From Terasakiella sp. SH-1 (lineage in GTDB: Bacteria > Pseudomonadota > Alphaproteobacteria > Rhodospirillales > Terasakiellaceae), in the NCBI RefSeq assembly GCF_004564135.1, contig NZ_CP038255.1, positions 3,583,501 through 3,647,500 of the forward strand: a DNA stretch of 64,000 nucleotides, given 5' to 3'. The translations under genes were made by a program, and so were the position numbers. The notes beneath the pieces are model-generated. The model did no database searches. It was not told the DNA's origin and saw nothing but the letters and a program-made list of their open reading frames with translations. This document shows, piece after piece, positions 10,208 through 19,125 of this stretch; within the stretch, counting starts at the first letter, position 1, and every line of letters begins with the position of its first letter.

Positions 10208-11595
10208 TGTTTGGACGTATTGTAAAATATCTTCTTCTTCTTTTGGTCGTTGTTGCCATTGGGGTTTGGTTTGCTGAACATCCGGGCAAACTCGCCATTG
10301 AATGGCAGGGGCTGATTGTTGAAATGCCCATTGGTCTGGCCCTGTTGACCGCGCTGATTGTGATTGCCATTTGTGCGCTGGCCTATCGGATTTGGGTGTT
10401 TGTGCGCAAAAGCCCGCAAACATTTGTGCATTTCCGCCATGAACGCCGCAACCACAAAGGCTACGAAGCCTTGACCAAAGGTATGGTCGCAGTGGCCGCT
10501 GGTGAAACGGCAGAAGCGCGCAAACATGCGAAAAAAGCCCATGATCTGTTGGATGATCCCAGCCTGACCATGTTGCTTTCTGCTCAAGCAGCTCAGCTTG
10601 ATGGGGATGAAGAGGCTGCAGGTGAGTTTTTTGATGAAATGTCCAAAACCAAGGGGCTGGAATTTCTGGGCCTGCGTGGGCTGATGAACCAGGCCACAGC
10701 GCGTGGTGATAAGGAAGAAGCCCTAAAACTGGCGAAGATGGCCTATAAGCTGAAACCGAAAACCGAATGGTTGGCGCAAAGCCTGTTTGAATTGCAAATT
10801 CAGCGTGGCGATTGGGCGGAAGCTGAATCTATCCTGTCTACATCTATCAAACATAAACTGGTGGAGAGCAAGGATGGTGCGCGTCAAAAAGCAGCACTTA
10901 TGGTGGAACGTGCCTCGCAGGCGGAACGTGAAGGTCAAAATGATCAGGCGATTAAACTGCTTGGTCAAGCGTTGAAACAGGATAAAGAGCTGGTGCCTGC
11001 CGCTCTTGCTCAGGCCCGTTTGTTGGGGAAAGCCAATAAACGCCGCAAGGCGGTTTCTTTGATTGAAGAAACCTGGCGCAAAACGCCGCACCCGGCTCTT
11101 TATGATTTGTACCAAGAGATGCAGGGCGAACCCGATGCGTTGAAGCGGGTGAATTTGGCGGAACGTCTGGCAAGTCAAAACCGCAAACATGTTGAAAGCC
11201 GGATCATCATTGCCCGTGCTGCGCTTGAAGGGCAGTTGTGGGGGGAAGCGCGTGACGAGTTGAAAGTTCTGTTGGTTGAAGCTCCCAGTGCACGGGTCTT
11301 TGCTATGATGGCGGAACTGGTGGAAACGGAAAATGGTGATTTGACTGGCGCACGTGAGTGGTTGCGCAAGGCGACCGAAGCGGCGGCCAATCCCGCATGG
11401 GTTTGTCAAGAATGCGGCCATGTGTCAGTTGATTGGTCTTCTGTTTGTTCAAAATGTGAAGGGTTTGATACGCAGATTTGGCAGACGCCACAACAAGCTG
11501 AAACGACACCCCCTGCTTTGGACCAAGGGCAGGTGGTTGAGGTCGAAGCTGTGGAAGCTGAACTGGTGATTAATAAATCAACGGCGGCGCAATAA
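10207..11595 (+). CDS. hemY: HemY-like membrane protein with TPR-type repeats
   Basis: 462 residues. Two N-terminal membrane helices (about 7-24 and 42-62) are followed by FVRKSPQTFVHFRHERRNHKGYEALTKGM, the HemY N-terminal domain, then helical TPR-like repeats. Near the C terminus are two Cys pairs, CQECGH and CSKCEG, forming a probable zinc ribbon. HemY of this type is linked to haem synthesis but has no assigned reaction. The start codon overlaps the previous stop (TAATG), so it is translationally coupled to the HemD-mitofilin gene. Confidence 0.88.
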   Translation: MFGRIVKYLLLLLVVVAIGVWFAEHPGKLAIEWQGLIVEMPIGLALLTALIVIAICALAYRIWVFVRKSPQTFVHFRHERRNHKGYEALTKGMVAVAAGETAEARKHAKKAHDLLDDPSLTMLLSAQAAQLDGDEEAAGEFFDEMSKTKGLEFLGLRGLMNQATARGDKEEALKLAKMAYKLKPKTEWLAQSLFELQIQRGDWAEAESILSTSIKHKLVESKDGARQKAALMVERASQAEREGQNDQAIKLLGQALKQDKELVPAALAQARLLGKANKRRKAVSLIEETWRKTPHPALYDLYQEMQGEPDALKRVNLAERLASQNRKHVESRIIIARAALEGQLWGEARDELKVLLVEAPSARVFAMMAELVETENGDLTGAREWLRKATEAAANPAWVCQECGHVSVDWSSVCSKCEGFDTQIWQTPQQAETTPPALDQGQVVEVEAVEAELVINKSTAAQ

Positions 11596-11686
11596 GAGGT
11601 CCTGACCCTAGACTCTTTATTAAAGACAAGTCCGGACTCTTTTGCTAAAAGGTTTTTTTACCAATTGGTCAAGGATTGGGTCGTCC

Positions 11687-12640
11687 ATGACAATCACGCT
11701 GGCCCCGATGGAAGGGGTGGTTGATGTTCATATGCGCAATATGCTGACACGTATCACAGGTTATGACCTGTGCGTGACAGAATTTGTGCGTGTCTCCCAA
11801 ACCGTGGCTCCGCGTGAATGGTTTTTAAAATATTGCCCGGAACTTTTAAGTAACAGCCAGACCCCTGCGGGTATTCCCGTTCATGTCCAGTTGATGGGGG
11901 GCGAAGCCGATGTGATGGCTGATAACGCTGCCTATGTGGTGCATGAACTTGGCGCGATTGGGGTGGATTTGAATTTCGGTTGTCCGGCAAAAACCGTGAA
12001 CCGCCATATGGCGGGTGCTGCGCTCTTGCAATGGCCGGAAAAGCTTCATGATATTACAGCACAGGTCAAACAGGCTATTGATGGCAAGGCCCCACTAAGT
12101 GCCAAGATGCGCCTTGGGTTTGAAGATAAATCCCTTGCTCTTGAAAATGCACAAGCCATTGAAGAAGCTGGTGCTGAAAAACTCACGGTTCATGCGCGCA
12201 CCAAACTGGAAGGCTATAAAGCCCCTGCCCATTGGGAATGGTTGGCTCGCATCAAGGAAGTCATTGATATTCCTTTGGTCGCCAATGGGGAGGTTTGGAC
12301 GCCCCAAGATGCGCAAAAATGTCGTGAGGTCAGTGGCTGTGAGCATATCATGATTGGTCGCGGTGCCATTGCACGGCCCAGTCTTGCGCGTGAAATTAAA
12401 GGGGGCGAGTTTGCTCTCTGGCCGGAAATGCTTGGTTGGCTCAAGCTTTATTGCGACATGATGATTGATACCAAGCGCCCGAAATGGGGCGAAGGGCGTA
12501 TGAAACAATGGATCAAGTTATTGGGGCGAACTTACCCAGAGGCCAAGGCCCTTTTTGATCGCATTAAGCCGTTGCGCGATCCAGCCTTGATTTATACCCA
12601 TGTGTGTGAGGAATTGGGTGAGGTGACACATGTCGCCTAA
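11687..12640 (+). CDS. dusC: tRNA-dihydrouridine synthase, DusC type
   Basis: 317 residues from ATG 11687; a TTG 15 codons earlier is possible but adds no conserved sequence. ITLAPMEGVVD is the FMN-binding start, GVDLNFGCPAKTVN holds catalytic Cys99, VHARTK and VANGEVW are also conserved. ITGYDLCVTEFVRV and the C-terminal half resemble E. coli DusC, which reduces U16 in tRNA, more than DusA or DusB. It overlaps the next ABC ATPase gene by 11 bp although the functions look unrelated. Confidence 0.88.
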   Translation: MTITLAPMEGVVDVHMRNMLTRITGYDLCVTEFVRVSQTVAPREWFLKYCPELLSNSQTPAGIPVHVQLMGGEADVMADNAAYVVHELGAIGVDLNFGCPAKTVNRHMAGAALLQWPEKLHDITAQVKQAIDGKAPLSAKMRLGFEDKSLALENAQAIEEAGAEKLTVHARTKLEGYKAPAHWEWLARIKEVIDIPLVANGEVWTPQDAQKCREVSGCEHIMIGRGAIARPSLAREIKGGEFALWPEMLGWLKLYCDMMIDTKRPKWGEGRMKQWIKLLGRTYPEAKALFDRIKPLRDPALIYTHVCEELGEVTHVA

Positions 12641-14177
12641 ACAGCACCGTTTGGAATTAAAGGGCCTGACCAAGGCTTTTCCAGCCTGTATTGCGAATGA
12701 TCATGTTAATTTTAATGTGGAACCCGGTGAAATTCATGCGCTTTTAGGGGAAAATGGCGCGGGCAAATCCACATTGGTTAAAATGATCTATGGGATCATG
12801 CAGCCCGATGAAGGGGAAATGATTTGGGAAGGTCAAACGGTTCGGATTGAAAATCCAGGGATGGCTCGTAAACTCGGGATTGGTATGGTTTTCCAGCATT
12901 TTTCCCTGTTTGATTCCATGTCAGTGCTGGAAAATATTGCTCTTGGCATTAATGAAAAAGGCCCCTTAAAGGTTCTTGCCAAACGAATTGTGGACATTTC
13001 CAATCATTATGGCCTGCCGCTGGATCCTGAACGCCCAATCCATACCTTGTCGGTTGGTGAACGCCAACGGGTCGAGATTGTGCGTTGCCTGTTGCAAGAC
13101 CCCAGCTTGATTATTATGGATGAACCAACCTCGGTTTTGACCCCACAAGAAGTGGATAAGCTGTTTGTGACCTTGCGTCGCCTGCGTGAAGAGGGGCGTT
13201 CTATTCTCTATATTTCCCATAAGTTGGAAGAAATTAAGGCCCTGTGTGATCGTGCAACTATTTTGCGTGCTGGAAAGGTTGTAGGTGATTGTGACCCGGC
13301 CAAAGAAAGTGCGCGTTCCATGGCGCAGATGATGGTGGGCCAAGAGATCAAAACACCTGAGAAAAAAGAAGGTGTGCAGACAGGTGATGATTGCCTGGTG
13401 GTCAATAACTTGTCTATGTCTTCTGATGATGTATTTGTTGCAGATCTTGATTCGATTTCTTTTTCCGTCAAATCCGGTGAAATCTTTGGCATTGCCGGGG
13501 TGGCGGGCAATGGGCAGAATAACTTGCTTTCTGTACTGTCTGGGGAACGGTTGTGCCCCAATGATGATGCAATTTTGATCAAGGGCATGGCTGTGGCCCA
13601 TTTAGGGCCGAATAAGCGTCGCCGCCTAGGATTGGCGTTCGTGCCGGAAGAACGCCTTGGTCATGGCACGGTGCCGGAAATGTCACTGGCAGATAATACG
13701 GTGCTGTCTGGACATGGTGGGGTGACCGAACTGGTGCAAATGGGCTGGCTGCGTTTTTCCAAGGCGCAGAATCTTGCCCAGAAAATTATTCAGGCGTTTG
13801 ATGTCCGCAGTGGTGGACCAAAGGCAGAAGCAAAATCTCTTTCCGGCGGAAATTTACAAAAGTTTATCATTGGTCGCGAGCTGTTGAAAAATCCCACGGT
13901 TCTGATTGTGGCCCAGCCCACATGGGGGGTTGATGCGGGTGCTGCTGCGGCCATTCATCAGGCGCTGATGGATTTGCGCGATCAGGGATGCGCCATTTTG
14001 GTGGTGTCACAAGATTTGGATGAGCTTTTTGCGGTGAGCGATCGCATGGCGGTGATTTCCCATGGTCGTTTATCACCAGCCCGTCCCACCCATGAAACAA
14101 CGGTTGAACAAGTAGGTTTGCTTATGGGCGGGATGTTTGATCAGGTTGATCCTTGGGATCAGGAGGCCCATCCATGA
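12630..14177 (+). CDS. BMP-type ABC importer, ATP-binding protein
   Basis: 515 residues with two tandem ATPase domains. The first has Walker A GENGAGKST, the signature LSVGERQRV and Walker B LIIMDEPTS. The second has a degenerate Walker A (GVAGNGQNN, lacking the GKS/T Lys) and LSGGNLQKF, as usual for this family. It pairs with the two permeases and the BMP lipoprotein downstream, so it powers uptake of a nucleoside or purine-like compound; the exact substrate cannot be read from sequence. The ATG overlaps dusC. Confidence 0.9.
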   Translation: MSPKQHRLELKGLTKAFPACIANDHVNFNVEPGEIHALLGENGAGKSTLVKMIYGIMQPDEGEMIWEGQTVRIENPGMARKLGIGMVFQHFSLFDSMSVLENIALGINEKGPLKVLAKRIVDISNHYGLPLDPERPIHTLSVGERQRVEIVRCLLQDPSLIIMDEPTSVLTPQEVDKLFVTLRRLREEGRSILYISHKLEEIKALCDRATILRAGKVVGDCDPAKESARSMAQMMVGQEIKTPEKKEGVQTGDDCLVVNNLSMSSDDVFVADLDSISFSVKSGEIFGIAGVAGNGQNNLLSVLSGERLCPNDDAILIKGMAVAHLGPNKRRRLGLAFVPEERLGHGTVPEMSLADNTVLSGHGGVTELVQMGWLRFSKAQNLAQKIIQAFDVRSGGPKAEAKSLSGGNLQKFIIGRELLKNPTVLIVAQPTWGVDAGAAAAIHQALMDLRDQGCAILVVSQDLDELFAVSDRMAVISHGRLSPARPTHETTVEQVGLLMGGMFDQVDPWDQEAHP

Positions 14178-15244
14178 TCCGTTTTGAACAGCGTTTGGCT
14201 CCTTCTCAGGTTATGATCTATGGTGCACCTGTGTTGGCCGTTGTGCTCACATTATTGGCGGGGGGGATTCTTTTTGGGGCGTTAGGATACGATCCACTCC
14301 AGTCTATGTATTTATTTTTTATAAAACCAATTAGTAATACTTATGGCGTGTCTGAGTTGTTGTTAAAGGCTGTACCCCTGACGCTCTGCGCGATTGGGCT
14401 CGCTTTTGGCTTTCGGGGAAATGTGTGGAATATTGGGGCTGAGGGACAGCTGACTATGGGGGCAATTGCCGCAGGCGCAATTGCTGTAACCTGGCATGAT
14501 ACGACAAGTTCATTAATTTTGCTAATTATGATATTAGCAGGAATTATGGGAGGGGCGGCTTGGGCAGCGATCCCAGCCTTTTTAAAAACGCGTTTCCATG
14601 CCAATGAAATTCTGACCAGCCTGATGTTGACCTACGTTGCCACACTTTTTTTGGGATATTTGGTCAATGGGCCGTTACGTGATCCCGAAGGTTTTAATTT
14701 CCCCGAATCACGTATGTTCGGTGAGGCCGCTCTTTTACCGTTATTGGTTGACGCATCGCGGCTTCATGTTGGTGCCTTGATTGCCCTTTTTATTGTGATT
14801 GCTGCGTGGCTGATTTTAAGTCGGACCTTAATTGGTTTTCAGGTAAAAGTCGTTGGGTTGACACCCATGGCCGCGCATTATGCAGGTTTCAGCTCAAAAA
14901 AAGTTGTTTGGATGGGGCTGTTGGTTGGTGGTGCCTTGGCCGGATTGGCTGGCATGTTTGAGGTTGCCGGACCTATCGGTCAGCTCCAGCCTGTGATTTC
15001 CCCGGGCTATGGCTTTACGGCGATTATTGTTGCCTTTCTCGGGCGTCTTCATCCATTGGGGATTTTATGTGCAGCCTTGTTAATTGCACTTTCTTATCTG
15101 GGGGGGGAGACGGTGCAGATGCAATTGAGCCTGCCCTTGGCTGTAACCGGGGTATTCCAAGGCATGCTGTTATTTTTCCTACTTGCTTGTGATGTCTTGA
15201 TCAATTACCGCCTGGTTCTGGGGCTGAAAAGGAAGGTCGCATGA
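14174..15244 (+). CDS. BMP-type ABC importer permease 1
   Basis: 356 residues from ATG 14174, with AGGAGG eight bases upstream and a 4-bp ATGA overlap with the ATPase stop. There are multiple membrane helices and the segment RGNVWNIGAEGQLTMGAIAAG, the hallmark of the YufP-like permease of nucleoside/simple-sugar importers. FHANEILTSLMLTYVA also fits. It forms the channel with the next gene product in the inner membrane. Confidence 0.92.
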   Translation: MIRFEQRLAPSQVMIYGAPVLAVVLTLLAGGILFGALGYDPLQSMYLFFIKPISNTYGVSELLLKAVPLTLCAIGLAFGFRGNVWNIGAEGQLTMGAIAAGAIAVTWHDTTSSLILLIMILAGIMGGAAWAAIPAFLKTRFHANEILTSLMLTYVATLFLGYLVNGPLRDPEGFNFPESRMFGEAALLPLLVDASRLHVGALIALFIVIAAWLILSRTLIGFQVKVVGLTPMAAHYAGFSSKKVVWMGLLVGGALAGLAGMFEVAGPIGQLQPVISPGYGFTAIIVAFLGRLHPLGILCAALLIALSYLGGETVQMQLSLPLAVTGVFQGMLLFFLLACDVLINYRLVLGLKRKVA

Positions 15245-16176
15245 TCGGGTTTGAGCTGGAAACACTGGTGGCGATTTTACTGGGGGTTGCCCGTGGGGCG
15301 ACGCCGCTGGTTTTTGCTGCAATTGGCGAATTGATTACGGAAAAAGCTGGGGTCCTGAACCTTGGCGTTGAAGGGATGATGCTGGTAGGGGCTGTGGCCG
15401 GGTTTATTGCGGTTGTAGCCACCGGAAGTACAGGGTTTGGCTTTGTTGCGGCGATGTTGGCCGGGGCGGCTCTATCCAGTCTTTTTGCTTTGCTGGTTTT
15501 GTTTCTTCACACCAATCAGGTGGCCAGTGGCCTTGCCCTGACCATATTTGGTATCGGCCTGTCCGCCTTTTTTGGGCTGGATTATGTCGGAACACCGATT
15601 AAAGGGCTTTCTGGCCTTTATATCCCCGGCTTAACCGATATCCCCGTGATTGGGCCATTGCTGTTTGGTCATGACATTATGGTCTATCTGTCTTTTGTGT
15701 TGGTTGCGGGATGTATCTGGTTTTTAAATAAGTCCCGGTGGGGGCTGATTTTGCGCGCCGTTGGCGAATCGCATCATGCGGCCCATGCGATTGGCTATCC
15801 GGTGATTGCCATTCGTTTTGCCGCCATTTTGTTTGGTGGGGCCATGTGTGGACTGGCCGGGGCTTATATTTCCCTGATTTATACACCGATGTGGGCAGAA
15901 AATATGACAGCCGGGCGGGGCTGGATTGCATTGGCTTTGGTGGTTTTTGCCACATGGAAGCCGGGGCGGGCTTTAATCGGGGCTTATTTGTTTGGCGGGG
16001 TGACGATTTTGCAATTAAATGTGCAAAGCATGGGACTGGATGTTTCCGCCCACCTGATGAATATGTTACCTTACCTCGCAACCATCCTGGTATTGGTGCT
16101 GATTTCGCGTGATGAAACAAAAATTCGATTGAATGCACCTGCTTGTCTTGGCAAGCCTTTTCAGGCAAATGGATAA
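15241..16176 (+). CDS. BMP-type ABC importer permease 2
   Basis: 311 residues with about eight to ten membrane helices. GVARGATPLVFAAIGELITEKAGVLNLGVEGMML is the conserved N-terminal part of the YufQ-like permease. It overlaps the previous permease by 4 bp (ATGA). A possible stand-alone ORF is absent, so it is one coupled transcription unit with ATPase, permease 1 and the lipoprotein 48 bp downstream. Confidence 0.92.
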   Translation: MIGFELETLVAILLGVARGATPLVFAAIGELITEKAGVLNLGVEGMMLVGAVAGFIAVVATGSTGFGFVAAMLAGAALSSLFALLVLFLHTNQVASGLALTIFGIGLSAFFGLDYVGTPIKGLSGLYIPGLTDIPVIGPLLFGHDIMVYLSFVLVAGCIWFLNKSRWGLILRAVGESHHAAHAIGYPVIAIRFAAILFGGAMCGLAGAYISLIYTPMWAENMTAGRGWIALALVVFATWKPGRALIGAYLFGGVTILQLNVQSMGLDVSAHLMNMLPYLATILVLVLISRDETKIRLNAPACLGKPFQANG

Positions 16177-16224
16177 TATAATTTGTAAACTATTAGAAAA
16201 AGTGATGTCTAGGAGTTTGATTTA

Positions 16225-17382
16225 ATGCGTAATTTCAAGGCTGTAATGGCAGCAGCGGCCGTTTCATTGACGCTGGCAGCTTGTGGGGAAGGCGATGCAC
16301 CAAAACAGCAGGCCACAGAAAAAGCCCCAGCCAAAAAGGAAGTTGTTGAGAAAAAGGCAGCTCCGGCCAAACCGGCAGGCCCGGCAAAAGTTGGTTTTGT
16401 TTATGTCTCTCCGGTTGGGGATGCAGGCTATACCTATCAGCATGACCTAGGGCGCAAGGCCATTGAAGAAAAGTTTGGTGATCGTGTAAAGGTCAGCTTT
16501 GTTGAAAGTGTAGCAGAAGGCCCGGATTCAGAACGCGTGATCATGAAATTTGCGCAAGAAGATTATCAGGCTGTCTTCGCCACATCTTTTGGCTATATGA
16601 ATCCGACTTTAAAAGTTGCCAAGAAATTCCCGAACATGGCCTTTGAACATGCCACGGGTTACAAACGCGCCGCCAACGTGAATACCTATCTCGCCCGTTT
16701 TTATGAAGGGCGTTATCTGGTTGGTTTGGTTGCTGGCAAAATGACCAAGTCCAATGTTATTGGATATGTCGCAGCCTTCCCGATTCCAGAAGTGGTCCGA
16801 GGCATTAATGCTTTTACCCGTGGGATTCGCACCGTGAACCCGGACGCACAAGTTCGTGTGATCTGGACAAACAGCTGGTTTGATCCGGGTAAGGAACGCG
16901 AAGCTGCGGATACATTGATTGGGCAAGGCGCAGATGTATTGAACCTGCATGCTGATAGCCCGGCTGTGATTCAGGCGGCAGAAGATGCCGGTATTTATGC
17001 GATCGGGTATAATTCTGATCTGTCCAAGTTTGGACCGAAGGCACATTTGACGGCCTCCATGACCAACTGGGCACCTTATTATGTGAAACGTGTGGAAGAA
17101 GTTCTGGCAGGTAACTGGACGGGGAATCGTGACACATGGGATGGGTTGAAAGAAGGAATGGTGCAGATTGCCCCGTTTAACGCGGCTGTTCCGGCTGATG
17201 TTCAGACCATGGTGGAAAAAGCCAAGGCTGATATTATCGCAGGCACACTTCACCCGTTTGCTGGCCCGCTTAAAGATAATGAGGGCAAGGAACGCATTGC
17301 AGAGGGGGCTGTGATGAGTGACGGTGATATGCTCGGCTTTAACTGGTATGTTGAAGGTGTGGTTGGTAAGTTGCCGAATTAA
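16225..17382 (+). CDS. BMP-family substrate-binding lipoprotein
   Basis: 385 residues. The signal sequence ends in the lipobox LAAC with Cys20, followed by an Ala/Lys/Pro linker to about residue 52. GFVYVSPVGDAGYTYQHDLGRKAIEE and GADVLNLHADSPAVIQAAE are typical of Bmp/Med periplasmic binding proteins. It delivers the ligand to the preceding ATPase/permease proteins. Ligand is probably a nucleoside or purine by family; not shown here. A dispersed repeat and a terminator follow the stop. Confidence 0.92.
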   Translation: MRNFKAVMAAAAVSLTLAACGEGDAPKQQATEKAPAKKEVVEKKAAPAKPAGPAKVGFVYVSPVGDAGYTYQHDLGRKAIEEKFGDRVKVSFVESVAEGPDSERVIMKFAQEDYQAVFATSFGYMNPTLKVAKKFPNMAFEHATGYKRAANVNTYLARFYEGRYLVGLVAGKMTKSNVIGYVAAFPIPEVVRGINAFTRGIRTVNPDAQVRVIWTNSWFDPGKEREAADTLIGQGADVLNLHADSPAVIQAAEDAGIYAIGYNSDLSKFGPKAHLTASMTNWAPYYVKRVEEVLAGNWTGNRDTWDGLKEGMVQIAPFNAAVPADVQTMVEKAKADIIAGTLHPFAGPLKDNEGKERIAEGAVMSDGDMLGFNWYVEGVVGKLPN

Positions 17383-17395
17383 TATGACCCAAACA

Positions 17396-17462
17396 GTCAT
17401 CCTCACGGATGCGGGAATCTTTTTCAAAAAGGAAAGAGATTCCCAATCAAGTTGGGAATGAC
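17396..17462 (+). repeat. dispersed palindromic intergenic repeat, copy 1
   Basis: This 67-bp unit starts GTCATCCTCACGGATGCGGG and ends with a hairpin of TTCCCAA and TTGGGAA followed by TGAC. Similar units occur at 44423-44490 (inverted) and 55878-55945. The first half differs among copies while both ends are kept. It resembles the common proteobacterial GTCATYC intergenic repeats. Confidence 0.75.
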
Positions 17463-17474
17463 GATTAAGTATCA

Positions 17475-17503
17475 AAAAGGTCCGATCTTTCGGGCCTTTT
17501 TTT
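17475..17503 (+). terminator. intrinsic terminator after the BMP transporter operon
   Basis: The stem AAGGTCCGA pairs with TCGGGCCTT (one G-U), loop TCTT, followed by a run of seven T. It lies about 95 bp after the lipoprotein stop, just beyond the dispersed repeat. Confidence 0.85.
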
Positions 17504-17575
17504 GTTACATTGTGTTACATTTGTGACATCATTGCGACATAGCCTTTTGATAATGTGGCTGTTATCGGGAGTTGA

Positions 17576-17722
17576 ATGATGATCAAAATAATCAGCATAG
17601 CTATTTTATCTATTGTGTTTGCCACAGGTTTACATGCCAAGGACCCAGAAGAACAAAATGCATCTTGCCTTATTCAGGCTTGGGATTGGGTTGTCTGGAA
17701 TGGATTGCCGGCGCTTTTTTAG
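17576..17722 (+). CDS. small secreted or membrane peptide, unknown
   Basis: A 48-residue ORF, MMIKIISIAILSIVFATGLH, then AKDPEEQNASCLIQAWDWVV and WNGLPALF. The first 21 residues look like a Sec signal peptide with cleavage after LHA, leaving an acidic, Trp-rich 27-residue tail with one Cys. CGGGAG precedes the ATG by 5 bases. No family is recognised. Signal peptide, ribosome site and its place in an otherwise empty gap support a real gene, but short length keeps confidence modest. Confidence 0.45.
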   Translation: MMIKIISIAILSIVFATGLHAKDPEEQNASCLIQAWDWVVWNGLPALF

Positions 17723-17805
17723 AAATGTTTTAGGACTTGCTTTAAGGGGCTAAAATGTTGCAAAGATTGAGTTAGCCGAAATATAGAAGAAGGAAGCAAG
17801 CACTG

Positions 17806-18012
17806 ATGTTTATCACGATTAAAACCGCTGAGAAAGAGTACCTCGTGAATCCGCAGGATATCAGTTATATCGAACCTGTTGCAACAGCGGTGTTTACAGG
17901 TGTGCGTGTGTTCCTGCGCAGTAAAAAACCGGGCAGCGATTATCCAGTTTGTTTTGAAGCACTATGCAGCCTTGATGAGATTTATCGCGAGCTGGAATAC
18001 GCTAAAAAATAG
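17806..18012 (+). CDS. small conserved-looking protein, unknown
   Basis: 68 residues: ITIKTAEKEYLVNPQDISYI, then a Val-rich beta segment, and a C-terminal SLDEIYRELEYA. AAGGAAG sits nine bases before the ATG. The pattern of a short beta-rich unit with VNP..I.YIE and a terminal helix is loosely like FlbD-type small proteins, but I would not assign it. It converges with the DUF2202 gene, 3 bp apart. Confidence 0.55.
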   Translation: MFITIKTAEKEYLVNPQDISYIEPVATAVFTGVRVFLRSKKPGSDYPVCFEALCSLDEIYRELEYAKK

Positions 18013-18015
18013 CTG

Positions 18016-18783
18016 TTAATGAGCCCCGCCGCCCAAGATATCGAGCAGAAGGTTATCTTCTGCTGGCTTTGTGGCGGCGGGCTTATGTTTCATCTTGGGC
18101 GTGATGATGCGTTCATGCCCGCTTGTGATAATGAAATTCAGCTTGTTATGGGGTAAATGTTGCGCAGTATAGCTGACGCCGATTTTTTTTAGCTCAGCCG
18201 TCAGGCTGCGCAGATTGTTGCGAGCATCAATCTGGATATTTTTATAACTGCCCAAAAGACTGGTCTGGGCAGAGTGGGATAGAAACAGGTCCAGATCTTC
18301 CACTTTAATTTCTTCAACCTGCCCCATGACCAACAGGGCTTTTTTCAGCGACTTTTCCCCATCGGTCATTAAATCGGCATACATTTTATGTAAGTGCATA
18401 TCTTCAAAATTCCCCAGTGTTTTGCCCTGTGAGGGATCGGGAATTTTATAGTTCTCAAGCAAAGTCACGAGTTCTTTGGAATAAGCCTGCTGGGCTTGGG
18501 CCGCTGTGTGAAAAAAGGGAAGTTTCCATTTTTCATAAAGAGCTGTGTATAAGTCAGCAGTCAGTTTTTCTTCTTCGCGCAAGAAACGTAAGTCTGTGGC
18601 TTCTTGCTGGGTAAGCATAATGGAAGCCCCGCGATAAGGGTGGCTATTGGGGCGTGGTATTTTCACATTGCTTTCAGGAATACCGATAAAAAGGTCAAAA
18701 ACAAGAATGGAAGTGCCTGCAAAGAACAGGGCGCTGACAAAAATAAGGAAACTGCTGACAGGATTAAAGCCGGATCTGCTCAT
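18016..18783 (-). CDS. DUF2202-type ferritin-like membrane-anchored protein
   Basis: 255 residues. A membrane segment near residues 10-32 is followed by LTQQEATDLRFLREEEKLTADLYTALYEKW, the start of the DUF2202 helical bundle, with a middle Asp-Pro-Ser and LGNFEDMHLHKMY. DUF2202 proteins are ferritin-like four-helix proteins of unknown activity; some expected metal residues appear present (Glu-Glu-Glu-Lys motif, His in DMHLHK). It is divergent from the hemerythrin gene across 342 bp. The pairing of two iron-bundle folds may be meaningful. Confidence 0.65.
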   Translation of the reverse strand: MSRSGFNPVSSFLIFVSALFFAGTSILVFDLFIGIPESNVKIPRPNSHPYRGASIMLTQQEATDLRFLREEEKLTADLYTALYEKWKLPFFHTAAQAQQAYSKELVTLLENYKIPDPSQGKTLGNFEDMHLHKMYADLMTDGEKSLKKALLVMGQVEEIKVEDLDLFLSHSAQTSLLGSYKNIQIDARNNLRSLTAELKKIGVSYTAQHLPHNKLNFIITSGHERIITPKMKHKPAATKPAEDNLLLDILGGGAH

Positions 18784-19125
18784 CTAGGGACCACCACAAA
18801 AGACGAATACTATTTTAGGAGTCTTATATAGATAGACAGGGCCGTTTAGCAAAAGATTATTTTGAGATGGAGAGCCCGTATTGTGCCGATTCATCAAAGT
18901 GTAAATTAAGAGTAAGTTGCACTTTCATGATTAAATATGGTTTTTTGCCTGATATATTAGAGTTATTCTACTAAAATAATACTTCCAATAATTTAGGCGG
19001 AATGTTTTCACACTATTTGATTGCATTTTCGATCTCGGGCTTGCCATTTCTGGCATTTTTTGCAAGTATCAACCGCAAATTATTAAGTAAGAATAAACAC
19101 ATATAGTGTTGCTGGAGAGAATTAA
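18784..19125. other. 342-bp divergent intergenic region, AT-rich, no gene
   Basis: The region between the DUF2202 and hemerythrin genes is AT-rich. A small hairpin TGCCA-TTTC-TGGCA followed by ATTTTTT lies at 19042-19060, possibly a weak terminator or leader structure. A 35-codon ORF from 18867 has no ribosome site and is not supported. No clear FNR box was found. It most likely holds divergent promoters. Confidence 0.4.
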
